From Lactobacillales bacterium (GTDB taxonomy: Bacteria > Bacillota > Bacilli > Lactobacillales > Vagococcaceae): a stretch of DNA of 37,043 nt. A program made the position numbers and the translations under genes. The DNA lies in assembly GCA_015654945.1 (NCBI GenBank), contig JAATGB010000021.1, forward strand, positions 1-37,043, written 5' to 3'. Below the pieces are notes generated by a model. That model had not been told where the DNA came from. It saw only the letters and a list, made by a program, of their open reading frames with translations, and ran no database searches. Positions 26,969 through 36,126 of the stretch are shown here, piece by piece (positions within the stretch are counted from its first letter, which is position 1; every line of letters begins with the position of its first letter).

Positions 26969-27505
26969 GTGATTTATGGTTATGTTCGAAAGGAATATCC
27001 TAAAGAAACAACACAACAAATTCAACAGCTAATGCAGTATAAATGCGAAAAGCTGTTTATTGAAGAGAATGATCTCTATAAAGTAGAAGAATTACAAAAA
27101 TTATTAAAAGTAATGCAAAAAGACGATCAAATCGTGGTCGTTGATTTACTCGTATTTGGTCAGAAGCTAAAAACATTGAAATGGATTATGCGAGAATTAT
27201 TGATCAAGGAAATTCGCTTTATTAGTTTAGAAAATAACTTGGACACAAAAAAAGACCGTACTTTTTATGAAATGGTATTTTTGATGGCACAAATGGATCA
27301 ATCACAAACCATTTATCAAGCGAAAAAAAGAACAGCACATGCAAAAAAGATTGGCCGCAGTGGCGGCAGGCCAAGTATTGGCGAAGATCAAATAGAAGTA
27401 ATCGAAGATCTGTATACAAATAAAAAATTATCCATGCGGAAAATTGCGGATCACTGTGATTTGTCGATAGGGACCGTCCGCAAGTATATAAAACAAATAA
27501 CATAA
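26969..27505 (+). CDS. Serine-recombinase/resolvase-like protein lacking catalytic residues, C-terminal HTH
   Basis: MIYGYVRKEYPKETTQQIQQLMQYKCEKLFIEE...VVVDLLVFGQKLKTLKWIMRELLIKEIRFISLENNLDTKKDRTFYEMVFLMAQMDQSQ...GRSGGRPSIGEDQIEVIEDLYTNKKLSMRKIADHCDLSIGTVRKYIKQIT; GTG start behind AGGAGG. Confidence 0.85.
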   Translation: MIYGYVRKEYPKETTQQIQQLMQYKCEKLFIEENDLYKVEELQKLLKVMQKDDQIVVVDLLVFGQKLKTLKWIMRELLIKEIRFISLENNLDTKKDRTFYEMVFLMAQMDQSQTIYQAKKRTAHAKKIGRSGGRPSIGEDQIEVIEDLYTNKKLSMRKIADHCDLSIGTVRKYIKQIT

Positions 27506-27527
27506 AGAAAAGAAAGAGGTGAGTGTT

Positions 27528-28289
27528 TTGTTTGGGAAAAAAAAACAAAACGATTATTACTACGAAGAATACGAAGATGATGCTTATTATGAAGAAGAGG
27601 ATGCCTCTTCAGAGAAAGTAATGGAATTAACCAAACAATTAGCGGAAGAAAAAGAGAAATACAATCTTCTTCAGCAAGAAAAAGAGAACTTAGAGTTGCA
27701 GTATGCATCGATTAAAGCATTGCCCAAGCATTACCAACAAGTTGAAGAAGAAAAAGAAACATTAAAAAAAGATTTACGCCAAGCAAAAGAAGAAGAACGA
27801 TTTATCAGAGATGAGTCACTTCATCTAAAAGAAGAGAAACAGCAGTTGGACATTGAACTACGCCAATTTAAAAAAGAGCTAGCTTATAAACAAGATGAAG
27901 TGGACCGTTTAACTAGTCAAGTGCTGAACAGTTCTTCTTTTAATAAAGACGATGAAGAAAAATTAAAAATGGAGCTTGCTGCTGTTAAGGAAGAATTACG
28001 CAGAGCAAGTGACAAACTAGTAGAACGACGTGATTTTTTGCGAGATCAACAAATTACCAAAGAAGAAATTGCCGATGTGATGCTTGATGCCAAAGCAAAA
28101 GCACGCCAAATTTTAGATGAAGCAAATTATGAAGGTAGAAGAATTGTAGATGACGCGAAGAACGAAATGAACATTGTGAATAAAGAAGCCAAAGTTTTCT
28201 ATCAAAGAATGCTACGAACTAGAGAAGACTCGGAACAATTATTTGATGAATTATTGAGAAAACTAGCAACTATTAGCCAAGAAGAGTAA
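27528..28289 (+). CDS. Coiled-coil protein, DivIVA-like C-terminal half
   Basis: MFGKKKQNDYYYEEYEDDAYYEEEDASSEKVMELTKQLAEEKEKYN... long heptads; C-terminal ITKEEIADVMLDAKAKARQILDEANYEGRRIVDDAKNEM. TTG at 27528 (RBS GAGGTG) preferred over GTG at 27519. Confidence 0.7.
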   Translation: MFGKKKQNDYYYEEYEDDAYYEEEDASSEKVMELTKQLAEEKEKYNLLQQEKENLELQYASIKALPKHYQQVEEEKETLKKDLRQAKEEERFIRDESLHLKEEKQQLDIELRQFKKELAYKQDEVDRLTSQVLNSSSFNKDDEEKLKMELAAVKEELRRASDKLVERRDFLRDQQITKEEIADVMLDAKAKARQILDEANYEGRRIVDDAKNEMNIVNKEAKVFYQRMLRTREDSEQLFDELLRKLATISQEE

Positions 28290-28305
28290 GGGAGAGGGAA
28301 GAAGT

Positions 28306-29745
28306 ATGAGACGTATAGAAAAGACTACTCAATTAAGGAAGAAAGGCACGATATTAGGTGCAGCTTCCATACTAACGTCTATCGGCGTTTCTGCACTTCC
28401 AATCCAAGCGTATAGTGAAGAACAACCAGAAATACAGTTAAATAGTGAGTCCGTTGGAGCTTCTTTCTCTGAAACCAAAGAAGTGGAGATGAATGTGACA
28501 CATACTGAAAAAGAATCGGAGAGGACTACAAGCGAAACGAAGACACAAGAAACGACAACAACTGAAACAACGCAGGAAACGGCAAAAGAGACTTCAAAGG
28601 AAACGGCAACTAATAATACGAGCAATGCAACAACACCAGAAACACAATCGAGTACAACAAATAGTTTTTCTTCTAGCTCTCGTGATCAGAATACCGCGCA
28701 ATCAAACAATGCTCCAGTAACAAAAGAAGCGTCAAATCCTGATAATTCAGTCATTAAGTATGCGCAAAATCAAACAACCAAAGAATTTATACAATCTATT
28801 GGTGAATATGCACGAGAAATCGGGCAAAAAAATGATGTCTTTGCTTCAGTGATGATTGCCCAAGCAATTCTTGAAAGTGGCTCTGGTAATAGCCAGTTAG
28901 CATCACAGCCCAATTATAACCTATTTGGAATCAAAGGAAGCTATCAAGGGAATTCTGTAGCGATGAAGACGCTAGAGGATGATGGCAAAGGAAAGATGTA
29001 TAGCATTACGGCTAATTTTCGTTCGTATCCATCTTATAAAGAATCGCTAGAGGATTATACGAAATTAATGAAAGGCAATGAAACTATCTGCTTTTATCAA
29101 GGTGCATGGAAGAGCGTCGCGAAAGAGTACAAGGTCGCAACAAAATTTCTAACCGGTCGGTATGCAACGGATACACGATACAATGAAAAATTAAATGGTT
29201 TAATTGAAACATATCATTTAGATGAATTTGATCAATTGAAACCGAAAGAAGAAAAACTGGCGGTATCGAATCAAGCCGAAAACAAAAATTCTCAAAAGAA
29301 AGTCTACCAGGTTTGTCAGGGAGACACGTTATGGGATATTGCGCAAAAATCATCTATTTCAATCGAAGAATTAATTAGTAAAAATAATTTATCTTCTGCA
29401 ATTATTTATGTTGGACAAAAGCTAACGATTCAAACAGGCACAAGTACAAGCAACGAAACAAACAAAAAGGTAGACAAACAACAAATCAATCCAAAGCAGC
29501 AAGCAGTGAAAAATGACGCAAATCAAAAAAAGACCTACGTAGTGAACGCGAAGCAGCAACAAAGTTCTTTGTTTAAAGAGCTAACTGTGGGCAACAGTTT
29601 AGTGGATTTAGCGGATCAAACAGGGTATACAGCACAGAAATTGTTGCGATGGAATGCTGAACAGACTATTCCCACAAATGGACAATTGGTTCGGATTGTT
29701 TCGCCTGCAGAGAGTTGGGTAAATCTAGAAAAAAGAGGTGTATAA
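28306..29745 (+). CDS. Secreted N-acetylglucosaminidase (GH73-like) with LysM domain(s)
   Basis: Signal-like N-terminus; T/E/S-rich linker; FASVMIAQAILESGSGNSQLASQPNYNLFGIKGSYQGNSV glucosaminidase core; LysM YQVCQGDTLWDIAQKSSISIEELISKNNLSSAIIYVGQKLTI plus a diverged second LysM-like segment. Confidence 0.88.
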   Translation: MRRIEKTTQLRKKGTILGAASILTSIGVSALPIQAYSEEQPEIQLNSESVGASFSETKEVEMNVTHTEKESERTTSETKTQETTTTETTQETAKETSKETATNNTSNATTPETQSSTTNSFSSSSRDQNTAQSNNAPVTKEASNPDNSVIKYAQNQTTKEFIQSIGEYAREIGQKNDVFASVMIAQAILESGSGNSQLASQPNYNLFGIKGSYQGNSVAMKTLEDDGKGKMYSITANFRSYPSYKESLEDYTKLMKGNETICFYQGAWKSVAKEYKVATKFLTGRYATDTRYNEKLNGLIETYHLDEFDQLKPKEEKLAVSNQAENKNSQKKVYQVCQGDTLWDIAQKSSISIEELISKNNLSSAIIYVGQKLTIQTGTSTSNETNKKVDKQQINPKQQAVKNDANQKKTYVVNAKQQQSSLFKELTVGNSLVDLADQTGYTAQKLLRWNAEQTIPTNGQLVRIVSPAESWVNLEKRGV

Positions 29746-31035
29746 ATGCAACCAACAGTAACTATCCGCCCGTTCCCTTGTAAAAAGCAACCGGGCGCAC
29801 AGATTCTTTTTGATAAAGATCCGGCAAAGGAAGTTTCTTTGCAGAGCGTTTCTCTTTTGCAAAAAAAAATTGGTGCATTGACAGAACAGCTAGACCAACA
29901 AATTGCGACATTACCTCAACAAATAAAAACTTTATCCATTAAACAACACATACATATACAGATAAATGGCAACCAACAGTTGGATGGATCAAATTACTTA
30001 AAGCAATTGCAACGGTATTATCCACAAATTATTTGGGTGTTCGGTCAAAAAATAAATCAACGCGTCTACGAATTGGCGTATATTCCAATCGTCCTTCATG
30101 AAGCAGGCTTTCCGGTTACATTTTCACTGACCAACAGCTTAGTACAACAAGGAATTACAGAAAAAGATTCAGTGGATATTTGGGAAAAAGAACTGAATTA
30201 TACGCTACAAAAATATTTGCTTCCAATTAATAAACCAGAGAAACCAAAAGAAAAAGTTCAAATTTATGAAAAAGAAAAGTTTTATTCTGGGGAAAACATT
30301 AAACAAAATGAGAAGAAGCTTGATAGCTTAGAGAATGAAAAAGAACAATTGGCAAAAGAAATCAAACACTTAACTGCACAGAATGAAGAATTAAATGAAT
30401 CCTTAAGTAAAGCAAGAAAAATAGCGATTAAATCAGTAGAAACACCTGCTTTGTCGGGGAAAGATCGTCTTTACTTTGAAGAAGAGATTAAACGAGAAAA
30501 AGATGCAAAAGAAAGAATGCGCTTGACAAAGGAAAAATTAGAATATGAGATTAGTCGCTTAGAGAAGAAGGTAATGGATAGCGGACTGGATCTTTTAGAA
30601 CAAGAGCCGCCTTATGTAAAAAGAAAAGAAGACTGGCATAAAGTGAAGAAAATTCCATTAAAAGAATACGATCAATTGTATCAAAAAGCAAAATATTTAG
30701 AACATACTTGGACAATCAATCAGCAGCTAGTTGGAACAACTGAGCGAATGGTGATTAAAGAAGCCGAAATAACTTATGAACGGGAACGGGTAAAAAAAAT
30801 CAAAAATTCAGCAAAAGATATTGAGTTGTTTGTTATGATGGATGAATGCCGGATGATTCATGAGCGAGTGAAAATAAAAAAGGGCTCTTTTTTCAGAAAA
30901 CCTTTTGCTAGGATCCTAAAGGGTGATTATGAGAATATCGTTGAAAAAGCAGCTTATTTCGATGTACTTCAAAGTGAGAATAGACTATTAGAAAAAATAA
31001 TCGAGGCAAAAGAAGCTGAAAAAATAAGTGGATAA
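29746..31035 (+). CDS. Cytosolic coiled-coil protein of unknown function (429 aa)
   Basis: ATG directly after the preceding TAA; globular N-terminal region, coiled coil (EKKLDSLENEKEQLAKEIKHLTAQNEELNESLSKARK), no recognised domain. Confidence 0.75.
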   Translation: MQPTVTIRPFPCKKQPGAQILFDKDPAKEVSLQSVSLLQKKIGALTEQLDQQIATLPQQIKTLSIKQHIHIQINGNQQLDGSNYLKQLQRYYPQIIWVFGQKINQRVYELAYIPIVLHEAGFPVTFSLTNSLVQQGITEKDSVDIWEKELNYTLQKYLLPINKPEKPKEKVQIYEKEKFYSGENIKQNEKKLDSLENEKEQLAKEIKHLTAQNEELNESLSKARKIAIKSVETPALSGKDRLYFEEEIKREKDAKERMRLTKEKLEYEISRLEKKVMDSGLDLLEQEPPYVKRKEDWHKVKKIPLKEYDQLYQKAKYLEHTWTINQQLVGTTERMVIKEAEITYERERVKKIKNSAKDIELFVMMDECRMIHERVKIKKGSFFRKPFARILKGDYENIVEKAAYFDVLQSENRLLEKIIEAKEAEKISG

Positions 31036-31106
31036 ATGAGAAGTGTTGAGACTAGGAATTGCTGTCTTGGCACTTCTTAGTTGCTAAAAAGGAAGGGAGA
31101 GCGCAC

Positions 31107-32066
31107 GTGCTTCAAATTCGTTTAGAGAAAAATGGCAGCATAGGAGAAAAAGGTATCCTTCATCATGAATCTGGGAAAATTAAATTATCTTTAAAAATGG
31201 AAACATATGCCTTAGCGAAAGAAGAATTTCAGAAGGTTTGTTTAGATTGGTATGAGCACTGGTGCGACTACTATCAGGATGCGAAACCAACACCGATTGA
31301 GTTTTCAGAAATCTTTCCACAAAGGATCTGTTCCTTTTGGTTTGACTCTTTTTTTACGATCTCAGAAAATCGACAAGTTATGAAAAAATGGAAACAGCTT
31401 TGGTGGTTTTGTTTTAAAACGCTGGAAGAGAAGAAAACACAAGAGATCCAACGACTAAAAGAAAATGAACAGAAATGGGAACAAGAAAAAAAAGAATGGC
31501 TAGAGGAAAGCCAAACGTATCGAACTGAACAAGCAGAAAATGAAAAAAAAATGGTGCTGTTGCAAGCCGAATTACAACATTTACAAAGGGAAGCACGAGA
31601 GGAAAAAAAGTATATCCGGAAAAATTTTAGGCTTGCACGTCCTTCAGAACCAATAAAAGAAAGCCAAGGACTTGCAGCTGAATTACATACAGAACTCTAT
31701 CCGTCCGTTGTGCCAACGGAGATTGAACTATACAATAAAAGAATCGAGCAATTAGAAATTGTGAGAAGTTTACGGAAAGCACAAACTGCTGGAAAAAATA
31801 AGAAGGTAATTCGTAATGCAGATTTTGAGGAGTGGTCAAGGCGGCTTAGTTTTTTGCACTATCAATTAGGAGTAGTCCAAGATGACGTATTTGCTGACTT
31901 GCTCTTTCTTTTAGGGAACATTTTTCCAACAGTTGAACAAGTTAATTTACTCGAACAAGAATTGGAAAAAGCTTCCTCTTTATTTGGGCGAAAAATGATC
32001 GAAGAAAAACAGTATTACTATTTAGAAGGGTACGCGCATATGATGGCATATTTAGAGAAATATTAG
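31107..32066 (+). CDS. Cytosolic coiled-coil protein of unknown function (319 aa)
   Basis: GTG at 31107 behind GGAAGGGA; coiled coil in the middle, helical C-terminus; no signal peptide. Confidence 0.7.
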   Translation: MLQIRLEKNGSIGEKGILHHESGKIKLSLKMETYALAKEEFQKVCLDWYEHWCDYYQDAKPTPIEFSEIFPQRICSFWFDSFFTISENRQVMKKWKQLWWFCFKTLEEKKTQEIQRLKENEQKWEQEKKEWLEESQTYRTEQAENEKKMVLLQAELQHLQREAREEKKYIRKNFRLARPSEPIKESQGLAAELHTELYPSVVPTEIELYNKRIEQLEIVRSLRKAQTAGKNKKVIRNADFEEWSRRLSFLHYQLGVVQDDVFADLLFLLGNIFPTVEQVNLLEQELEKASSLFGRKMIEEKQYYYLEGYAHMMAYLEKY

Positions 32067-32130
32067 CGAAACGGAATCCTGCTATAAAAGCTATTGGAGT
32101 ATGCATTTTTTCTGTTAATAAAAAGAAAAG

Positions 32131-32163
32131 TAGTTATCAATGTAAAAATTGGTAACTATTTTT
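32131..32163 (+). terminator. Rho-independent terminator ending the five-gene cluster
   Basis: TAGTTATCAAT-GTAAAA-ATTGGTAACTA followed by TTTTT. Confidence 0.8.
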
Positions 32164-32192
32164 CATTATTCATGAAAATCAAGTTTTTTTTC

Positions 32193-32220
32193 TTGCATTT
32201 TTCCTATTTAAAGGTATAAT
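32193..32220 (+). promoter_or_regulatory. Sigma-A-type promoter of the YhgE/Pip gene
   Basis: TTGCAT - 16 bp - TATAAT. Confidence 0.55.
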
Positions 32221-32286
32221 TCATTGTAGATAAAAATTATCCACTTTGAATAAATAGAGTTAATTAAATAGAAGGAAGTATGTAAA

Positions 32287-35022
32287 ATGATAAAAAAAGA
32301 ATGGAAAGCGTTAGTTAAACACAAAATGTTGCTTATTTCTTTTGTAGCAATGATGTTTATCCCTATCCTGTATGCCGGTTTTTTTGTAAAATCAGTCTGG
32401 GATCCGTATGGTCAAACGGATAAGTTGCCGGTAGCAGTTGTAAATGAAGATCAAGAAACGAGTTTTCAAGGTCAAAAATTACATGTCGGAAAAGATATGA
32501 TAAAGAATTTAAAGGAAAATGATTCGCTGGATTGGCGTTTTGTTTCTGCGGAAAAAGCTCAACAAGGATTGAAAAATAAAAAGTATTATATGATTGTGAC
32601 AATTCCCAAGAACTTCTCTGAAAGAGCCGCGACGGTATTAGATAAAAATCCGAAAAAAATGAATCTTCACTATGAAACGAATGGCTCGTTAAACTTTATT
32701 GCCGAAGTAATCGATCGAACAGCAATTAAAGAATTGAAAAGTGAAGTTTCGCAAAACGTTACTACTGCATATGTAGATGCGATTGCAGATAAGCTAGGTA
32801 CCGTTAAGGATGGCTTCAAGCAAGCTGCTGATGGTTCACAAAAATTAGAGGATGGAACCAGTCAATTAGCAGAAGGCAATACAAAAGTTACCGCCAATTT
32901 GAATAAGCTAGCAAACAGCACCTTAACTTTCTCCGATGGTGCGAACACGTTGAATGTGGGCTTGAACCAATATGTGGATGGTGTCAATCAGGTCGGAGCA
33001 GGAGCCGTTACCCTAAATGACGGTGTGCGTACATTAGCAGGGAAAGTTCCAGAACTTACAAGCGGCGTGAACCAATTAAATAGTGGCGCTACTAGCCTAA
33101 CATCTGGAATCAATCAATATACATCGGGCGTTGCCACTTTAAAAAATGGAACCACACAATTAGCGAGCAATGGACAAACGCTGATTAATGGTTCTCAAAC
33201 CTTGGTTTCCACAGTGGTAGCAGGAACAACACAGCTAGATACGGGAGCGAAAAAGCTTTTACAAGGACTCACGAGTTTAACCAACAGTTTGCCAACCAGT
33301 GATCAAACGCAACAATTAAGTGCTGGACTCACAAACTTACAATCAGGAATTACGGCCTTGCAAGCACAAGTACAAGAAGCCGCAAACACAGATACGTCAG
33401 TGCTTGTTACGAATTTGACCAGTATCGGGACAAATGCTGCAACAATTAGCGCAGAAATTGATAACGCCGAAGCACAATTATCAGCTGCTGCGACGCCAGA
33501 TACAACAGCTCAAGTAGCCGCAGTCCAACAAACAACAGCATACGCGGCGCTTTCTGCAAACGAACAACAAGAAATTATCCAAGCCATTCAAGCGAATGTG
33601 CCAAGTACGGGAGATAACAGTGCGGTGATTGCAATCTTGGATCAAGTCAAAGCCCAAGCCCAAGAAATCACAACCTCTACCCAAGCAATGGCAACAACTT
33701 TAACGAATATGAAGGATAGTATGCAACAATTAGTCGCTGGCACCACACAATTAAAAACCGGAGCAGATGCAGTGATTCCGTCTGCCAACGAGCTAGTTTC
33801 TGGAACGGATTCGGTGCGAACGGCTTTAACAACTGAAATCAACCCAGGAGTAACAGAGTTAGATCAAGGAATTTTGAAATTACAAGAGGGTGTGCAAAGC
33901 GGTGCAACTGATTTGACCAATGGCTTGAGTCAGTATGTTGCAGGTGTCGGCCAAGTAGATGCAGGAGCGACAGCGCTCAATGACAAGTCTTCTGCATTAA
34001 ACAGTGGTGCAACACAATTAAGTCAAGGAACAGGAACGCTGGCGCAAAGTGTGCCAACCTTAGAAAGTGGCGTTACACAATTGAAGAACGGTACGAGCCA
34101 ATTGGTTTCGGGAACTTCTCAATTAACGGAAAATGGACCAACCTTAGTAAGCGGCACCGGTCAACTCGCTTCTGGTGCGCAAGAGATAGCTTCCGGATCG
34201 CAACAATTAGCAGACGGTTCTAGTACATTAGGACAAGGAATTACGACTTTGAAAGCTGGAACGGATGAATTGTCGACTAAATTATTAAGTGGTAGTAATG
34301 AAATGAATCAATTTAATTTGACCTCAAAAAATGTTAAGCAAATTTCGACACCAACGAAAATTACGAAAAAAGAATATAGTCATGTACCAAATTATGGACA
34401 TGCGTTAGCACCATATGTTATGAGTTTGGCACTATTTATGGCCTGTATCGTCTTTAATTATATTTACCCAATCCGTAAATTTGCTGAAAATGGACAATCA
34501 ACGATTAGCTGGTTCCTAAGTAAAGTATCGGTTGGTGGAATTTCAGCGATCGGAATGGCACTTATTGAAGGAACGATTATGTTACTGTTAGGTTTGCAAG
34601 TGGATCATATTTTCCAATATTATGGCTTGTTAATTCTCGCAGCGTTAGCCTTTATGTATTTGGTCATGTTTATCTCGATGCTATTTGATAATGTGGGTAG
34701 ATTTGCAGCGGTTATTTTGTTAGTACTCCAATTATCTGCTTCCGGTGGAACATTCCCAATGCAATTAACCGGAAAATTCTTCAATTTAATTCATCCGTTT
34801 TTACCAATGACATACTCGATTAATGGCTTAAGACAAGCAATGACTTCTGGGCTAGGATTTGGTACATTTTTAAATAGTATCAGCATTCTTGTAGCAATTG
34901 GGGCAGCATCTATCGGACTATTGTTCCTATCGATGAGTTATTTACGAGCGCTTTTAGAAGATGATACAAAACGAATGAAAAAGAATCAAATTCTCCAAGG
35001 ATTACTAGGCTTATCAGAATAA
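32287..35022 (+). CDS. YhgE/Pip domain-containing membrane protein (ABC-2 type, phage infection protein-like)
   Basis: N-terminal MIKKEWKALVKHKMLLISFVAMMFIPILYAGFFVKSVWDPYGQTDKLPVAVVNED, long extracellular region of ~11-residue repeats (xLxxGxxxLxxG), five to six C-terminal TM helices. Confidence 0.9.
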   Translation: MIKKEWKALVKHKMLLISFVAMMFIPILYAGFFVKSVWDPYGQTDKLPVAVVNEDQETSFQGQKLHVGKDMIKNLKENDSLDWRFVSAEKAQQGLKNKKYYMIVTIPKNFSERAATVLDKNPKKMNLHYETNGSLNFIAEVIDRTAIKELKSEVSQNVTTAYVDAIADKLGTVKDGFKQAADGSQKLEDGTSQLAEGNTKVTANLNKLANSTLTFSDGANTLNVGLNQYVDGVNQVGAGAVTLNDGVRTLAGKVPELTSGVNQLNSGATSLTSGINQYTSGVATLKNGTTQLASNGQTLINGSQTLVSTVVAGTTQLDTGAKKLLQGLTSLTNSLPTSDQTQQLSAGLTNLQSGITALQAQVQEAANTDTSVLVTNLTSIGTNAATISAEIDNAEAQLSAAATPDTTAQVAAVQQTTAYAALSANEQQEIIQAIQANVPSTGDNSAVIAILDQVKAQAQEITTSTQAMATTLTNMKDSMQQLVAGTTQLKTGADAVIPSANELVSGTDSVRTALTTEINPGVTELDQGILKLQEGVQSGATDLTNGLSQYVAGVGQVDAGATALNDKSSALNSGATQLSQGTGTLAQSVPTLESGVTQLKNGTSQLVSGTSQLTENGPTLVSGTGQLASGAQEIASGSQQLADGSSTLGQGITTLKAGTDELSTKLLSGSNEMNQFNLTSKNVKQISTPTKITKKEYSHVPNYGHALAPYVMSLALFMACIVFNYIYPIRKFAENGQSTISWFLSKVSVGGISAIGMALIEGTIMLLLGLQVDHIFQYYGLLILAALAFMYLVMFISMLFDNVGRFAAVILLVLQLSASGGTFPMQLTGKFFNLIHPFLPMTYSINGLRQAMTSGLGFGTFLNSISILVAIGAASIGLLFLSMSYLRALLEDDTKRMKKNQILQGLLGLSE

Positions 35023-35030
35023 AAAAGAGT

Positions 35031-35068
35031 ACGCGCTGGCAAAAATAATTTTTTACAGCGCGTTTTTC
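35031..35068 (+). terminator. Rho-independent terminator
   Basis: ACGCGCTG...CAGCGCGT stem followed by TTTTCTTTT. Confidence 0.75.
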
Positions 35069-35355
35069 TTTTGATGTTTACTGGATAAATCAGCTTTGCC
35101 TTGACGAAACCGAAAAATCCGAGTACCCTTAAGTTAAGGTGTTTGCTTTTTCTACTTTTCTTATGGATCGTGAAGGCAGGAGAGAAAACAAATGAATTGA
35201 AAATCATCGCTCATTTTTTGCAAATACGCTAAAAATAAAAGTGTTTGTATTTATCAACATGTTGAATTGTCTCAAAGTATTTAACAGATAGTATGTTGAC
35301 AAGTGTAGATGACGAACTTATTTTGATAGGATTATCTAAAGGAGGAAGTTTATTT

Positions 35356-35973
35356 ATGACAGTAACATTAGAAGTTAAAGAAAGAGCTGTAAGACCACGT
35401 TCTTTAAAAAAAGAACTAAGAGAGGGAGGCCAAATTCCAGCGGTTATCCATGGTAATAAATTACCAAGCACAGCGATCTCTGTGAATGAAAAAGCTCTAC
35501 AAAAAATTCTACGTGATAACGGAAAAAACACCGTAATTAGCATGACAATTAATGGAAAAAAAGTCAATTCATTACTTGCAGAACAACAAGTCGATACATT
35601 TACAAAAAAATGGCAACATGTGGAGTTCATTGCAGTAAATATGAACGAAGCCACAGAAGTCAATGCTGAAATTGTATTAATAAATGAAGCAAAAGGCGTG
35701 AAAGAAGGCGGTGTTCTTGTTCAACATTTGTATGAAGTAACCGTTTCTGCAACACCAGATAAGCTTCCAGAAAATATAGAAGTCGATGTTGCGGATTTAG
35801 GAATTGGTGATTCGCTTTCATTAGCTGATATTATAGCCGGTAAAGAATATTCCATCATTGGTAATTTAGAGGATCAAATTGTTGGGGTAACAGAACAAGT
35901 TGCAGAAGAAATTCCAGAAGAAACAACCGATACTGCGGAAGTACAACCAAAAGTAATTGGTGAGGAAGAATAA
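35356..35973 (+). CDS. rplY: 50S ribosomal protein L25/general stress protein Ctc
   Basis: VTLEVKERAVRPRSLKKELREGGQIPAVIHGNKLPS..., TL5 C-terminal domain GVLVQHLYEVTVSATPDKLPENIEVDVADLGIGDSLSLADI. Confidence 0.93.
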   Translation: MTVTLEVKERAVRPRSLKKELREGGQIPAVIHGNKLPSTAISVNEKALQKILRDNGKNTVISMTINGKKVNSLLAEQQVDTFTKKWQHVEFIAVNMNEATEVNAEIVLINEAKGVKEGGVLVQHLYEVTVSATPDKLPENIEVDVADLGIGDSLSLADIIAGKEYSIIGNLEDQIVGVTEQVAEEIPEETTDTAEVQPKVIGEEE

Positions 35974-35991
35974 AAAGAAAATAAGAAAAGG

Positions 35992-36029
35992 GATTGATTT
36001 ATCTAACAAGATAGATCAATCTTTTTTTT
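35992..36029 (+). terminator. Rho-independent terminator after rplY
   Basis: GATTGATTTATCT-AACA-AGATAGATCAATC followed by TTTTTTTT. Confidence 0.88.
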
Positions 36030-36126
36030 GAAAATAAAAATATCAAACTTTAGTCTGATGAATAAAAAAAGGATATTATTTATAATGGAAGGTACAGGGA
36101 TAAATAATGAAAACGGAGGAACAAGA

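Noticed and set aside
26969-27505. Active resolvase/invertase marking a mobile element
   Set aside because: Catalytic motifs are lost and no flanking inverted repeats, res/hix-like sites or other mobility genes were seen.
32816-34290. Repeats in the YhgE/Pip gene as a CRISPR or DNA-level repeat array
   Set aside because: Repeats are degenerate at DNA level, in frame, and explained by the protein repeat family.
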